Shown: piece by piece, positions 9,761-18,415 of the stretch
Layout of the letters: each line of letters opens with the position of its first letter
Position numbering within the stretch: the first letter of the stretch is position 1
Source: Xanthobacteraceae bacterium
GTDB taxonomy: Bacteria; Pseudomonadota; Alphaproteobacteria; Rhizobiales; Xanthobacteraceae
Reading direction: 5' to 3'
NCBI GenBank assembly: GCA_029266425.1
Contig: JAQSWY010000017.1
Location: 48,655-112,654 of the forward strand
Length of the DNA: 64,000 bases
Notes under the pieces: model-generated
The model's database searches: none
What the model was told of the DNA's origin: nothing
The model's input: only the letters and a program-made list of their open reading frames with translations
Position numbers and translations under genes: made by a program

Positions 9761-10714
9761 ATGGGTTTCATCGATAAGAATCTGGCGCCCGTCGATGACG
9801 GCGCGCTGATGGACGCCTATTCCCAATCCATAGCCGCCGCAGTCGATGTCGTCGGGCCGGCGGTCAGCCGGATCGAACGCGTGGGCGGTCGCGGGCATGG
9901 TTCGGGGTTTGCGATCTCGCCGGACGGCTTGATCCTCACCAACAACCATGTCGTCGAGGACGCGAAGCTGGTGCGCATCACCACGCCGGACGGCCTCGCG
10001 ACCGAGGGCCGCGTGCTTGGGCGCGACATCGACACCGACATCGCGCTGGTGCGCGCCAATACCAGCATCGGCAATTGGGCGAGGCTCGGCGATTCCAAGC
10101 GCCTGCGCCGCGGCCACATAGCGATTGCGATCGGCAATCCGCTCGGCTTCGAATGGACCGTGACGGCGGGCATCGTCTCCGCGCTCGGCCGCTCGATGCG
10201 CGCGGCGAACGGCTATCTGATGGACGATGTCATCCAGACCGATGCGGCGCTCAATCCCGGCAATTCGGGCGGGCCACTGGTCTCGTCGAACGGCGAGGTG
10301 ATCGGCGTCAACACCGCCGTCATCCAGGGTGCGCAGAGTATCGCCTTTGCCGTCGCCTCCAACACCGCGAACTTCGTGGTGTCGGAGATACTGCGCCATG
10401 GCCGTGTCCGGCGGGCCTTCATCGGCATTGCCGGCGACACCATCGAGCTGCCGCGGCGCATCGCGCGGGAAGCCGGCACCACGCAGAAGACATCGGTGCG
10501 GGTGCGGCGGGTCGAGGCGGGCGGGCCCGCCGATCGCGCCGCGCTGGCGGAGGGCGACTATATCCTCGCCATCGACGGCAAGCCGGTCAGCGGGGTCGAC
10601 GATATCGTCCGGCTGCTGGATGGGGAGAAGATCGGCCGCAGCACCGAAATCCTCGTCTTCTCGGTGGCGGGGCGCATCGAGATGCGGACCGTGCTGCCGC
10701 TGGCGCGGGCCTGA
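9761..10714 (+). CDS. HtrA/DegP-like S1C serine protease with PDZ domain, no signal peptide
   Basis: A 317-residue trypsin-like protease. The catalytic triad is visible as His63 (LTNNHVVED), Asp93 (DTDIALVR) and Ser169 (NPGNSGGPL). One PDZ domain follows at about residues 225-310 (ADRAALAEGDYILAIDGKPV). The start at 9761 is fixed by GAGGA (9749-9753); upstream in-frame residues are low-complexity and not conserved-looking. Unlike periplasmic DegP/DegQ there is no signal peptide or N-terminal membrane anchor, so a cytoplasmic location is suggested. It stands alone between the antiporter and a LysR gene. Confidence 0.9.
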   Translation: MGFIDKNLAPVDDGALMDAYSQSIAAAVDVVGPAVSRIERVGGRGHGSGFAISPDGLILTNNHVVEDAKLVRITTPDGLATEGRVLGRDIDTDIALVRANTSIGNWARLGDSKRLRRGHIAIAIGNPLGFEWTVTAGIVSALGRSMRAANGYLMDDVIQTDAALNPGNSGGPLVSSNGEVIGVNTAVIQGAQSIAFAVASNTANFVVSEILRHGRVRRAFIGIAGDTIELPRRIAREAGTTQKTSVRVRRVEAGGPADRAALAEGDYILAIDGKPVSGVDDIVRLLDGEKIGRSTEILVFSVAGRIEMRTVLPLARA

Positions 10715-10738
10715 AGGGCGTTTCACTGATCGATCGAT

Positions 10739-10775
10739 CATGCCCGGGCTCGTCCCGGGCATCCACGTCCCCTGA
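10739..10775. repeat. Half copy of the GGC(C)GGG-type palindromic repeat
   Basis: ATGCCCGGGCTCGTCCCGGGCAT is a near-perfect hairpin and matches one arm-pair of the 83-85 bp bipartite palindromic elements at 16438, 25354, 51442 and 59411. It lies just after the protease stop and before the convergent LysR stop, and could act as a bidirectional transcription end or mRNA stabiliser. Confidence 0.65.
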
Positions 10776-10790
10776 CGAGACGAGCTCCGA

Positions 10791-11681
10791 TCAACCCGCG
10801 CAGACGTCCCGAAAGCACCCACGCAGCCAGCGATGCGCGGGATCGGCATCCATCCGCGGGTGCCAGAGCAATGACACCGTGAACTCCGGTATGGCGATCG
10901 GAAGCGGAAAGCTGCGCATCCCGTCGCGCAGCTTTCCCGTATAGCGTTCGGGAACGCTGGCGATCAGGTCCGAGGCACGCGCCAGAGCCAGGGCTTCCGA
11001 GAAGCCGCCGACGATCGTCATGATTTCCCGCCTCAAACCCAGCAGCTCGAGGGCATCATCGATCGGGCCCCGCTCGCCCCCACGACGGGAGATGAGGATG
11101 TGCCGGCCGGCAGCGTAGCGGGCAGGGGTGATCGGGGTCTCGCACAATGGATGCCCCATCCGTACGACGGCGACGAAGCGATCGCGGAACAGCGCTTGTG
11201 CACGTACCTCCGGTCCGGTGGCCGCTCCGACGACGCCGGTTTCGAGGTCGACGCTGCCGTCCCGTAGCGGCGTGCTGTCCTTGTCCGGCTTCGGCATGAA
11301 GCGCAGCCGCACGCCCGGTGCTTGCTCGCTTATGCGGGCAATGAGATCCGGTCCGAAATTCTCGACGAAGCCATCTCGGTTCCGGAGCGTGAATGTCCGC
11401 ACGAGCCGTTTCAGGTCGAGCGTCTCGACGGGGCGGAGAACGGCCTTCGCGTCCTGCACCAGCCGACCGACGCGCTCGCGTAGTTCGAGCGCCCGGGGCG
11501 TGGGAACGAGACCGCGCCCGGCCCTCACCAACAGCGGATCGCCCGTCGTCTCGCGCAAGCGCGCCAGCGCCCGGCTCATTGCCGATGGGCTGAGCCGCAA
11601 CCGTTTGGCCGCGCGCGCAACGCTGCCTTCCGCGAGCAGCATATCAAGGGTGACCAGCAGATTGAAATCGGGCGTCGACAT
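10791..11681 (-). CDS. LysR family transcriptional regulator
   Basis: A 296-residue regulator. The N-terminal winged helix-turn-helix (residues about 5-65) reads DFNLLVTLDMLLAEGSVARAAKRLRLSPSAMSRALARLRE, as in the NodD/SyrM-like branch. The C-terminal periplasmic-binding-like effector domain follows (VRLRFMPKPDKDSTPLRDGSVDLETG). I start at 11681 because a LysR normally begins a few residues before FNLL; an upstream in-frame start at 11759 would add 26 atypical residues. It is divergent from an MFS exporter across a 138-bp gap, the standard arrangement for a regulator and its target. Confidence 0.92.
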   Translation of the reverse strand: MSTPDFNLLVTLDMLLAEGSVARAAKRLRLSPSAMSRALARLRETTGDPLLVRAGRGLVPTPRALELRERVGRLVQDAKAVLRPVETLDLKRLVRTFTLRNRDGFVENFGPDLIARISEQAPGVRLRFMPKPDKDSTPLRDGSVDLETGVVGAATGPEVRAQALFRDRFVAVVRMGHPLCETPITPARYAAGRHILISRRGGERGPIDDALELLGLRREIMTIVGGFSEALALARASDLIASVPERYTGKLRDGMRSFPLPIAIPEFTVSLLWHPRMDADPAHRWLRGCFRDVCAG

Positions 11682-11819
11682 GCCCCGACAATAGCGCAGA
11701 TCGCTAGTGACGTGGCGTCTGGCGCATGAATACAGTGCAGAGAGTGCGCGTTCCGCCATGCCAGCTCGGTGTCTAGGTTTCCGGTGGTCCCGCTTCGGGA
11801 GCCACTGGCAACGGAGTTC

Positions 11820-13289
11820 ATGGTGAAGCCGATCATTGCAGGGCGAGATGACGCCGCCGCCGAATGCACGGAACCGGCCTCTTCGCTCGGGTGGGCGCTC
11901 GCCAGCCTCTCGCTCTCCATGCTGCTGGCCTCGCTCGGTACCAGCATCGCCAATGTCGCCTTACCGACTCTGGCACAGGCGTTCGACACCTCCTTCCGGC
12001 ATGTGCAGTGGATCGTCCTCGCCTATCTGCTCGCCATCACCCTGTCGATCGTCAGCGTCGGACGGCTCGGTGACATTGTCGGCCGTCGGCGGCTGCTGCT
12101 GGCCGGGATCGTCCTGTTCACGGCGGCCTCCCTGCTGTGCGGCCTCGCGCCTGGCTTCCCGCTGCTGATCGCCGCGCGGGCGGCGCAGGGGCTCGGGGCG
12201 GCGATCATGATGGGCCTCACCATGGCCTCTGTGGGTGAGACGGTTCCCAAGGCAAGGATCGGCACCGCCATGGGGCTGCTCGGGGCAATGTCCGCGGTCG
12301 GTACCGCGCTCGGTCCATCGCTCGGCGGCGTCCTGATCGCGACGCTCGGCTGGCGGGCGATCTTCCTCGTCAACATCCCGCTGGGCGTTCTGGCTTTGCT
12401 TCTCGCCTATCGCTCTCTGCCCGTTGATCATGAGGAACCGAAGGCGGATCGAGCCGGCTTCGACATCATGGGCACGTTGCTGCTTGCCCTGACGCTCGCG
12501 GCTTACGCACTCGCCATGACGATCGGGCGTGGCAGCCTCGGTCCGCTCAATATGATCCTGCTGGTGGCAGCCGTCTTCGGTGCAGGCCTCTTCATCTTCG
12601 CCGAGGCGAGAGCGGTATCGCCCTTGATCCGACTGTCGACCTTCCGCGATCCGGGGCTGAGCGCGGGCCTCATTCTCAACGCGCTGGTCTCGACGGTGAT
12701 GATGGCGACGCTGGTGGTCGGGCCGTTCTACCTCTCTCGTGCGCTTGGCCTCGGCGAGGCTCTTGTCGGGCTCACAATGTCGATCGGCCCGATCATCTCC
12801 GCACTGAGCGGTGTCCTGGCCGGCCGCATTGTCGACCGTCTGGGCGCGGCTTTCATGGTCATCGTCGGGCTCATCGGAATGGCGGCTGGCTCATTCGCTT
12901 TGTCCGTGCTGCCGGCGTTGTTCGGCATCGCGGGCTACATTGCTGCCATCGCGATTCTGACGCCCGGCTATCAGCTGTTCCAGGCTGCCAACAACACGGC
13001 GGTCATGATGGACGTTCGCCCGGGCCAGCGGGGCGTCATGTCCGGCATGCTCAACCTGTCGCGCAATCTCGGGCTCATCACCGGCGCCTCCGCCATGGGC
13101 GCGGTGTTCGCGTCCGCCACGTTGGCGACCGACATCACCATGGCGTCTCCCGATGCCGTCACCGCCGGCATGCGGACCACGTTCGTCGTCGCGGCGATCC
13201 TGATCGTCGTCGCGCTCGCCGTCGCAGTCGGAAGCTATCGCTGTCAGCGCAGCAGCGCCGCCTCGGCATCCTCGGGCTTGTGGAAATAG
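11820..13289 (+). CDS. MFS transporter, DHA2 (EmrB/QacA) family drug/metabolite exporter
   Basis: A 489-residue membrane protein with about 14 predicted spans, the number expected of DHA2 proton-driven exporters. Motif A is seen as GRLGDIVGRRRLLLAGIVLF near residue 80, and motif C-like glycines in GLLGAMSAVGTALGPSLGGVL. The ATG at 11820 follows a GGAG. A divergent LysR gene probably controls it. The last 46 bases overlap the convergent GGDEF/EAL gene. The substrate is unknown. Confidence 0.92.
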   Translation: MVKPIIAGRDDAAAECTEPASSLGWALASLSLSMLLASLGTSIANVALPTLAQAFDTSFRHVQWIVLAYLLAITLSIVSVGRLGDIVGRRRLLLAGIVLFTAASLLCGLAPGFPLLIAARAAQGLGAAIMMGLTMASVGETVPKARIGTAMGLLGAMSAVGTALGPSLGGVLIATLGWRAIFLVNIPLGVLALLLAYRSLPVDHEEPKADRAGFDIMGTLLLALTLAAYALAMTIGRGSLGPLNMILLVAAVFGAGLFIFAEARAVSPLIRLSTFRDPGLSAGLILNALVSTVMMATLVVGPFYLSRALGLGEALVGLTMSIGPIISALSGVLAGRIVDRLGAAFMVIVGLIGMAAGSFALSVLPALFGIAGYIAAIAILTPGYQLFQAANNTAVMMDVRPGQRGVMSGMLNLSRNLGLITGASAMGAVFASATLATDITMASPDAVTAGMRTTFVVAAILIVVALAVAVGSYRCQRSSAASASSGLWK

Positions 13290-15388
13290 TGGCCCTGGAA
13301 CAGCCGGACGCCGAGCGTCCTGAGCCGGTCGAGCTCGGCGTCGCGCTCCACGCCTTCCGCCACCAGTTCGAGACCGAGCGAATCCGCGATCGAGACCGCG
13401 GCCTTCACCAGCGCCTCGTCGATCGGGTCATCGAGCAGGTCGTGCGTCACCGCCCAATCGATCTTGATGCCGTCGACGTGGAGCCGCTTCAGTACGTCGA
13501 AGCTGTTATAGCCGCTGCCGAAATCATCGAGGAACAGGCGCAGGCCGCGCTCGCGCAGCGTGTCGATGAAGTTGGACAGCGTCTCGATGTCCTCGATCTC
13601 ATCGGTCTCGGTGATCTCCACCGCAAGGGTGCGGCTGGCCTCGGGGCTGCGGTCCAGCAGCTCGAGGAACCGCCGCTGGAAGGTCGGATCGGTAAGGGTG
13701 CGCACGCCGAAATTCATCGAGACGTAGCGGTTCGAGCCGGCATTGGCGAGCCGCGCCGCATATTCGATGGTGCGCCGGCACACCCATTCGTCGATGCGGC
13801 TCATGTAGCCGAGCCGCCGCGCCGCGGGCAGGAAGCTCGCCGGGGTGCGCGGCCGGCCGCGCTCGTCCATCAGCCGGATCAGTGCCTCGTAGCCGGCGAT
13901 GCCGGTGGTGTCCGAGACGATCGCCTGCAGGTGCAGCACGAACATGTCGGCATCGAGCGCGAGCTGGATGCGCTCGGCCCAGCTCAGCGTCTCCTGGGCG
14001 TGGCTGACGCTGATGTCGCCGAGATCATAGAGCTGGATGCGGCCGGGCCCGGCATCCTTGGCGATGTAGCAGGCGGTGTCGGCCGCCGCGAGCAGGCGTG
14101 CGACCGAGGAGAGATTCGCGCTTGCGCGGGCGAGCCCGATGCTGAGGCCGAGGCTGAAGCTGCGTCCCTCGGCGACGAAGCTGCGGCCGCGCACGGCGGC
14201 GGAGAGCCGCTCGGCGACGCGCATCGCCTCTTCCTCCTCGACTTCGGCGAGCACGACCGCGAACTCGTCGCCGCCGATCCGCGCCAGAAGGTCGTCGCCG
14301 CGCAATTGCCGCTTCAGCGTCTGCGCGACGCCGCGCAGCACCTCATCGCCGGCGGCGTGGCCGACCGTGTCGTTCACCAACTTGAAGCGGTCGACATCGA
14401 CATAGAGCACGCACACTCCGTTCGGGCCGTCGTGCAGCAACTGATCGAGCCGCTCCTCCAGCGCGAAGCGGTTCGGCAGGCCGGTCAGTGCATCGCTGCG
14501 GGCCTGCCGTGCCACCAGCCGGGCGAATTCGGAGAGCGCGTCGGTGTGCCGTTCGAGCTGGGCGCGGATCGCGACGAGCTCGGCCTCGCGCTTCTTCTGG
14601 ATGGTGACGTCGGTCCAGATGCCGACGACGCTGCCGTCCTTCATGCGGCGATGGCTCGCCAGCACCCACCCGCCATTGCGCAGCGGCACTTCCAGCCGGG
14701 TTTCACCGTCGCCGCCCAACTGCTGCATCATCCGCGTGGCAAAGCCTTCGGGATCGGTGCCGGCTTCCATGAAGCGGCCGGCCAGTGCCGCCTGCCGCAG
14801 CACGTTGTCGAAGGATGTGCCTGCCACGAACACGGCGGAGCCGTCGCCGAGCATGTCGCGGAAGCGCTGGTTGCACAGCCGGAGATGGCCGTCGTCGTCG
14901 AGCAGCACGAAGCCTTCGCCGATACTGTCGATGGTGTCGAGCAGATGCTGCTCGGTGGCCTTGAGCTCGCTGATGTCGGTCCAGGTCGAGACGATGCCGC
15001 CGTCCGGCGTGCGCCGCTCGCGCACCCGCACCCAGCCGCCATTCTCGAGGCGAATGGAGAAGGGGCGCCCGTCCGCCGCATCGTGGCGCGCCATGCGTTC
15101 CTCGACATAGCGCTCGGGATCGTCGACCCGCGACCACTCGCCGTTCGGCACACTGACGAGAGTGCGGAAGGTCTGGCCGCGCAGATCGCCGAGCGACGTC
15201 AGGAACGGGAAGAATTCGAGGAAGCGGCCATTGTGCAGCACCATGTGATCATCGGCGTCGAACAAGGCGAAGGCGTCGCTCATCGACTCCAGGGCCGCGT
15301 CCAGCCGACGCTGCACAGCGTTGCTCTCGCAGCTCGCACCATTGCTGGAGGCCGCCGCACCGGTCGCGATGCCTTGCGCTTTCACCAT
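13244..15388 (-). CDS. PAS-GGDEF-EAL cyclic-di-GMP turnover protein
   Basis: A 714-residue predicted soluble signalling protein. Two PAS domains lie at about residues 25-140 and 150-270, then a short helix leads to GGDEF (GGDEF itself at about 372-376) preceded by an RGDD inhibitory site exactly five residues upstream. The C-terminal EAL domain has EALIR (about 501), MNFG, EITETDE, DDFGSGY, KIDW, AEGVE and QGHYF, so the metal and catalytic residues of a phosphodiesterase appear intact. Both synthesis and breakdown of c-di-GMP are therefore possible. The start at 15388 is preceded by AAGG; an earlier ATG at 15457 lacks one. No membrane span is obvious. Confidence 0.93.
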   Translation of the reverse strand: MVKAQGIATGAAASSNGASCESNAVQRRLDAALESMSDAFALFDADDHMVLHNGRFLEFFPFLTSLGDLRGQTFRTLVSVPNGEWSRVDDPERYVEERMARHDAADGRPFSIRLENGGWVRVRERRTPDGGIVSTWTDISELKATEQHLLDTIDSIGEGFVLLDDDGHLRLCNQRFRDMLGDGSAVFVAGTSFDNVLRQAALAGRFMEAGTDPEGFATRMMQQLGGDGETRLEVPLRNGGWVLASHRRMKDGSVVGIWTDVTIQKKREAELVAIRAQLERHTDALSEFARLVARQARSDALTGLPNRFALEERLDQLLHDGPNGVCVLYVDVDRFKLVNDTVGHAAGDEVLRGVAQTLKRQLRGDDLLARIGGDEFAVVLAEVEEEEAMRVAERLSAAVRGRSFVAEGRSFSLGLSIGLARASANLSSVARLLAAADTACYIAKDAGPGRIQLYDLGDISVSHAQETLSWAERIQLALDADMFVLHLQAIVSDTTGIAGYEALIRLMDERGRPRTPASFLPAARRLGYMSRIDEWVCRRTIEYAARLANAGSNRYVSMNFGVRTLTDPTFQRRFLELLDRSPEASRTLAVEITETDEIEDIETLSNFIDTLRERGLRLFLDDFGSGYNSFDVLKRLHVDGIKIDWAVTHDLLDDPIDEALVKAAVSIADSLGLELVAEGVERDAELDRLRTLGVRLFQGHYFHKPEDAEAALLR

Positions 15389-15611
15389 GCCGCCTTGGTC
15401 GCCCCGCCGCACGGATATCCTACCCACGGATATCGAATGCCACGTCCAGTGTTCCAAAGTTTCGAACTGCCGTCGCTCCCTTTTCGGCGCGTTCGGGGCA
15501 ATTCAAGCCTATATTACCGTTCACGCAAGCAGGGATACCGCTTTCCTTCCGGAACGGGAGATTAGGGTTTATATCACGGATGCCGAACGCCGGGTGCGGC
15601 GGGAGATGAAC

Positions 15612-15794
15612 ATGGCCTTTCCCGAATCCGACATGGAGCTGTCCGAGGCGCACGAGCGGCGCAGCCGCTTGTGGCTGGTGGTGCCGGCGGTGATGGGCAT
15701 TGCCTTGCTGGCTGCGGCGATCGGCCTCTGGTCGCGTCACGGCGGTGCCGTTTTCTTCGACATGGTGTCGGCTGGCATCGCCTATTGCTTCTGA
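15612..15794 (+). CDS. Small single-span membrane protein of unknown function
   Basis: I do not recognise the family. The frame encodes 60 residues: an acidic N-terminus (MAFPESDMELSEAHERRSR), one hydrophobic span (LWLVVPAVMGIALLAAAIGLW) and a short C-terminal tail. The ATG at 15612 follows GGGAG by 6 bases; an ATG 6 bases earlier is also in frame. It ends 15 bases before the SCO gene and is probably co-transcribed with it, which suggests a role in copper delivery or oxidase assembly. That role is inference from position. Confidence 0.6.
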   Translation: MAFPESDMELSEAHERRSRLWLVVPAVMGIALLAAAIGLWSRHGGAVFFDMVSAGIAYCF

Positions 15795-15809
15795 CCCTGG
15801 TCGTCTCTC

Positions 15810-16397
15810 ATGCAACGCCGCGTCCTCCTGCTTCTCGCCATCTTTGTGGTTGGTGCTGCGGCCATTGCCGCCGCCACCTTTGCCCTTCTGCCCGGTGCGC
15901 AGCAGCGGGTCGCCACAACGGTGGCGATCGGCGGGCCGTTCCAGCTGGTCGACCAGGACGGGCGGAAGGTGACGCAAGGCGATTATGCTGGTGCGCCCTT
16001 CCTCGTCTTCTTCGGCTTCACCCATTGTCCGGACGTCTGCCCGACCGCGCTGTTCGACATGTCGCAGGCCTTCGAGGCGCTGGGGCCGGACGCGCGCAAG
16101 GTTGCCGGCCTGTTCATCACGGTCGATCCGGAGCGCGATACGCCCGAGGTGATGAAGAACTATCTCGGCAGTTTCCATCCGAGCATACGCGGCCTGACCG
16201 GCTCGCCCGAAGAGGTGGCGGCGGCGATCAAGACCTATCGCGCCTATGCGAAGAAGGTGCCGACGCAAGGCAGCGACTACACCATGGACCACACCGCGGT
16301 GGTCTATCTGATGGGCAAGGACGGCGTCTTCGTCGCGCCGCTCAACCTCAAGCGCCCGCCGGCCGAGGTCGCGGCCGATCTCAGGAAGTATTTGTAA
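15810..16397 (+). CDS. SCO1/SenC family copper chaperone for cytochrome oxidase
   Basis: A 195-residue protein anchored by an N-terminal span (residues 5-27) with a thioredoxin-like domain in the periplasm. The copper-binding CxxxC is Cys73 and Cys77 (THCPDVCPTA), and the partner His lies in TMDHTAVVY near residue 162. SCO proteins deliver copper to the CuA site of cytochrome c oxidase subunit II. The cox operon lies 22 kb away, so this copy may serve that enzyme or another oxidase. A small membrane protein gene precedes it closely. Confidence 0.94.
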   Translation: MQRRVLLLLAIFVVGAAAIAAATFALLPGAQQRVATTVAIGGPFQLVDQDGRKVTQGDYAGAPFLVFFGFTHCPDVCPTALFDMSQAFEALGPDARKVAGLFITVDPERDTPEVMKNYLGSFHPSIRGLTGSPEEVAAAIKTYRAYAKKVPTQGSDYTMDHTAVVYLMGKDGVFVAPLNLKRPPAEVAADLRKYL

Positions 16398-16437
16398 ACC
16401 AAGCACCCGGCCGAGCGATCGATGGCATTTGCCATGA

Positions 16438-16520
16438 CGTCATGGCCGGGCTTGTGCCGACCATCCATGGTTACACGTAAGTCACGGCCGTGGATGCCCG
16501 GGACAAGCCCGGGCATGACG
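16438..16520. repeat. Bipartite palindromic repeat (REP-like), 83 bp
   Basis: Two facing GC-rich palindromes are bounded by CGTCATGGCC and GGGCATGACG. Similar 85-bp copies lie at 25354, 51442 and, inside a gene, 59411. It sits between the SCO gene and the next plus-strand gene. Confidence 0.75.
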
Positions 16521-16645
16521 TAGGATTGGGAAGCTGACCCTCGTCCGAGCGAAGCTCTCGCCTCCCCTCTTCCGAGACGCTACAAGCGGGCAGGTGGACA
16601 GGCGGGCGGGTAGCGCGGCGCGCGTCCGTGCGGTGCGAGGCTTTG

Positions 16646-17551
16646 ATGCGGAATCTCGGTGACATGTCTCGGATGTGCGACGCAGTCATTCTCACTTTGG
16701 TGTTGACCCTGTCCTCGCTCGCGGTCCCGTCTCCCGCGAGGGCGCAGAATGCGGGGACCGCCGGCGCCGCCGCGTCCGACAACGGCGTCGCCGTGCCCGG
16801 CTTCTGGGACCCGAAGCGCCGTCCGGAGCGGCCGGACGTCACCCGCCTGCCGAGCCAGATCCGCTTCGTCACCACCGACGATTATCCGCCCTTCAGCTTC
16901 CGCGGCGCCGACGGCCAGCCGACCGGCATGAACATCGATCTCGCCCGCGCCATCTGCACCGAGCTCACCGTGCCGTGCACGCTGGAGGTGAAGCCGTTCG
17001 GCGAGCTCATCGCCGCGCTCGACGCCGGTACGGCCGATGCCGTCATTGCCGGCATCGCCATTACCCGCGAGACCCGCGACGCCTCCGATTTCACCGACCG
17101 CTATTTCCGCTCGCCGGCCCGCTTCGTCGCCCGCAAGAGCGCAACGCTGGACCAGGTGACGCCGCAGACGGTCGCCGCCCGCACCATCGGCGTCGTTGCC
17201 GGTACCGCTCATGAGGCCTATCTGCGCGATTTCTTCGCCGAGACCGCCATCCGCGCCTATCCGAATTCCGACGCCACGCTCGACGCGCTCAAGCGCGGAG
17301 AGGTCGATCTCGTGTTCGGCGACGGCGTGCAACTCGCCTTCTGGCTGAACGGCACGACGTCGGCCAATTGCTGCGCCTTCGCCGGCGGCGCCTTCACCGA
17401 GAGCCGCTATTTCGGCGAGGGCATGGGGATCGCGGTGAAGCGCGGCAATGACGCGCTGCGCCAGTCGCTCAACTATGCGCTCGCCCAGCTCTGGGAGAAG
17501 GGCGTCTATACCGACCTCTATCTCCGCTGGTTCCCGATCAGCGTCTATTGA
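16646..17551 (+). CDS. Transporter substrate-binding protein, family 3 (amino-acid type)
   Basis: A 301-residue exported protein. The signal peptide ends near SPARAQN at about residue 33. The mature domain is the SBP_bac_3 fold: IRFVTTDDYPPFSFRGADGQPTGM at the N-terminal strand, then IDLARAICTEL, TADAVIAGIAITRET and a GVVAGTAHEAYL hinge. These proteins capture polar amino acids or related compounds for an ABC permease, or serve as sensor modules. No permease or ATPase is adjacent. The ATG at 16646 follows GCGAGG by 5 bases; starts at 16628 (GTG) or 16664 are alternatives. Confidence 0.88.
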   Translation: MRNLGDMSRMCDAVILTLVLTLSSLAVPSPARAQNAGTAGAAASDNGVAVPGFWDPKRRPERPDVTRLPSQIRFVTTDDYPPFSFRGADGQPTGMNIDLARAICTELTVPCTLEVKPFGELIAALDAGTADAVIAGIAITRETRDASDFTDRYFRSPARFVARKSATLDQVTPQTVAARTIGVVAGTAHEAYLRDFFAETAIRAYPNSDATLDALKRGEVDLVFGDGVQLAFWLNGTTSANCCAFAGGAFTESRYFGEGMGIAVKRGNDALRQSLNYALAQLWEKGVYTDLYLRWFPISVY

Positions 17552-17560
17552 GCCGGCAGC

Positions 17561-18148
17561 TCAAGCATTGCCCATCGCCTGCGAGCGCTGGAATGCCGGC
17601 CGCGCCGCGCAGCGCTCGACATAGCCGGCGAAGGCCGGCCGCGGCTCGATCAGCTTGAACATCATGCCGAAATGCAGGCTCGAGCCGATCATCACGTCGG
17701 CCGCCGAGAAACGCTCCCCGAGCAGCCAGGGCCCGTCCTTTACCCCGACTTCCAGCACGTCGATGACGCGGTCATAAGAGCCCCAACCTGCGGTCGAGCT
17801 TGCCAGATCAAGTCCGGTCACCTTCTGCGTGAAGGCGGCTTCGATCATCGGTCCGAAGAATAGCCAGCGCAGATAATCCCCTCGCTTCGGATCGCCCACC
17901 GGCGGCGCCAGCTGGGCTTCCGGCACCCGCTCCGCGACATAAGCGAGGACCGCGCCGGTTTCGGCGACCTTCACCGGCCCATCTTCCAGCGCCGGCACTT
18001 TCATCATCGGATTGATGGCGGCGTATTCCGGTGTCGACTGTGAGCCGGCCCGGATGTCGATGAGCTCGCGTTCATAGGGGATGCCGGTCTCCTCCATCAT
18101 CCAGAGCGCGGTGATCGCCCGCGATTGCGGGCACCAATAAAGCTTCAT
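17561..18148 (-). CDS. Glutathione S-transferase family protein
   Basis: A 195-residue protein with the thioredoxin-like N-terminal domain ([26 protein letters not shown]), the cis-Pro and glutathione-contact segments KVPALEDG and [11 protein letters not shown], and an all-helical C-terminal domain. Cys6 or Ser9 in the first loop is the likely active residue. The start at 18148 is supported by GGAGG 6 bases upstream; the frame extends further but with atypical residues. The substrate is unknown. It is convergent with the binding protein, 9 bases away. Confidence 0.92.
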   Translation of the reverse strand: MKLYWCPQSRAITALWMMEETGIPYERELIDIRAGSQSTPEYAAINPMMKVPALEDGPVKVAETGAVLAYVAERVPEAQLAPPVGDPKRGDYLRWLFFGPMIEAAFTQKVTGLDLASSTAGWGSYDRVIDVLEVGVKDGPWLLGERFSAADVMIGSSLHFGMMFKLIEPRPAFAGYVERCAARPAFQRSQAMGNA

Positions 18149-18261
18149 CGCTTGCCTCCGTTGCCGTTGATGAGAACATATGAGGAACAAACATCGTCGT
18201 CCAGTGCAGATCACCGTTCAAGCTATTCAACGTATTTGACGCTTCGTCTTCGCCTGCCCCG

Positions 18262-18310
18262 GATCACGATGAATTTGGATCAGCTCGATCCAAATTCATC
18301 AGACGTGATC
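18262..18310. repeat. Long palindrome with 13-bp arms upstream of lysS
   Basis: ATGAATTTGGATC (18269-18281) and GATCCAAATTCAT (18287-18299) pair perfectly around a 5-base loop, with outer arms GATCACG/CGTGATC extending the stem. It is less GC-rich than its surroundings. This looks like a dispersed palindromic element rather than a terminator, because no T-run follows. Confidence 0.7.
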
Positions 18311-18325
18311 CGGTCGTATCGGCTG

Positions 18326-18374
18326 GAGCACGATGTTGTCCAAAAACCGCTTCGCACTTTTCGGCATCATGCTC
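18326..18374. repeat. Dispersed GAGCA...TGCTC palindromic element
   Basis: An imperfect inverted repeat opens with GAGCACGATGTTGTCC and closes with GGCATCATGCTC. Diverged relatives appear at 37819-37868 and 60660-60704. It lies 41 bases before the lysS start, so it may be within the lysS leader. Confidence 0.6.
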
Positions 18375-18415
18375 TAGTGTCCGCGCCTTCCGCAGACAGA
18401 GCCCAGGAACACATC

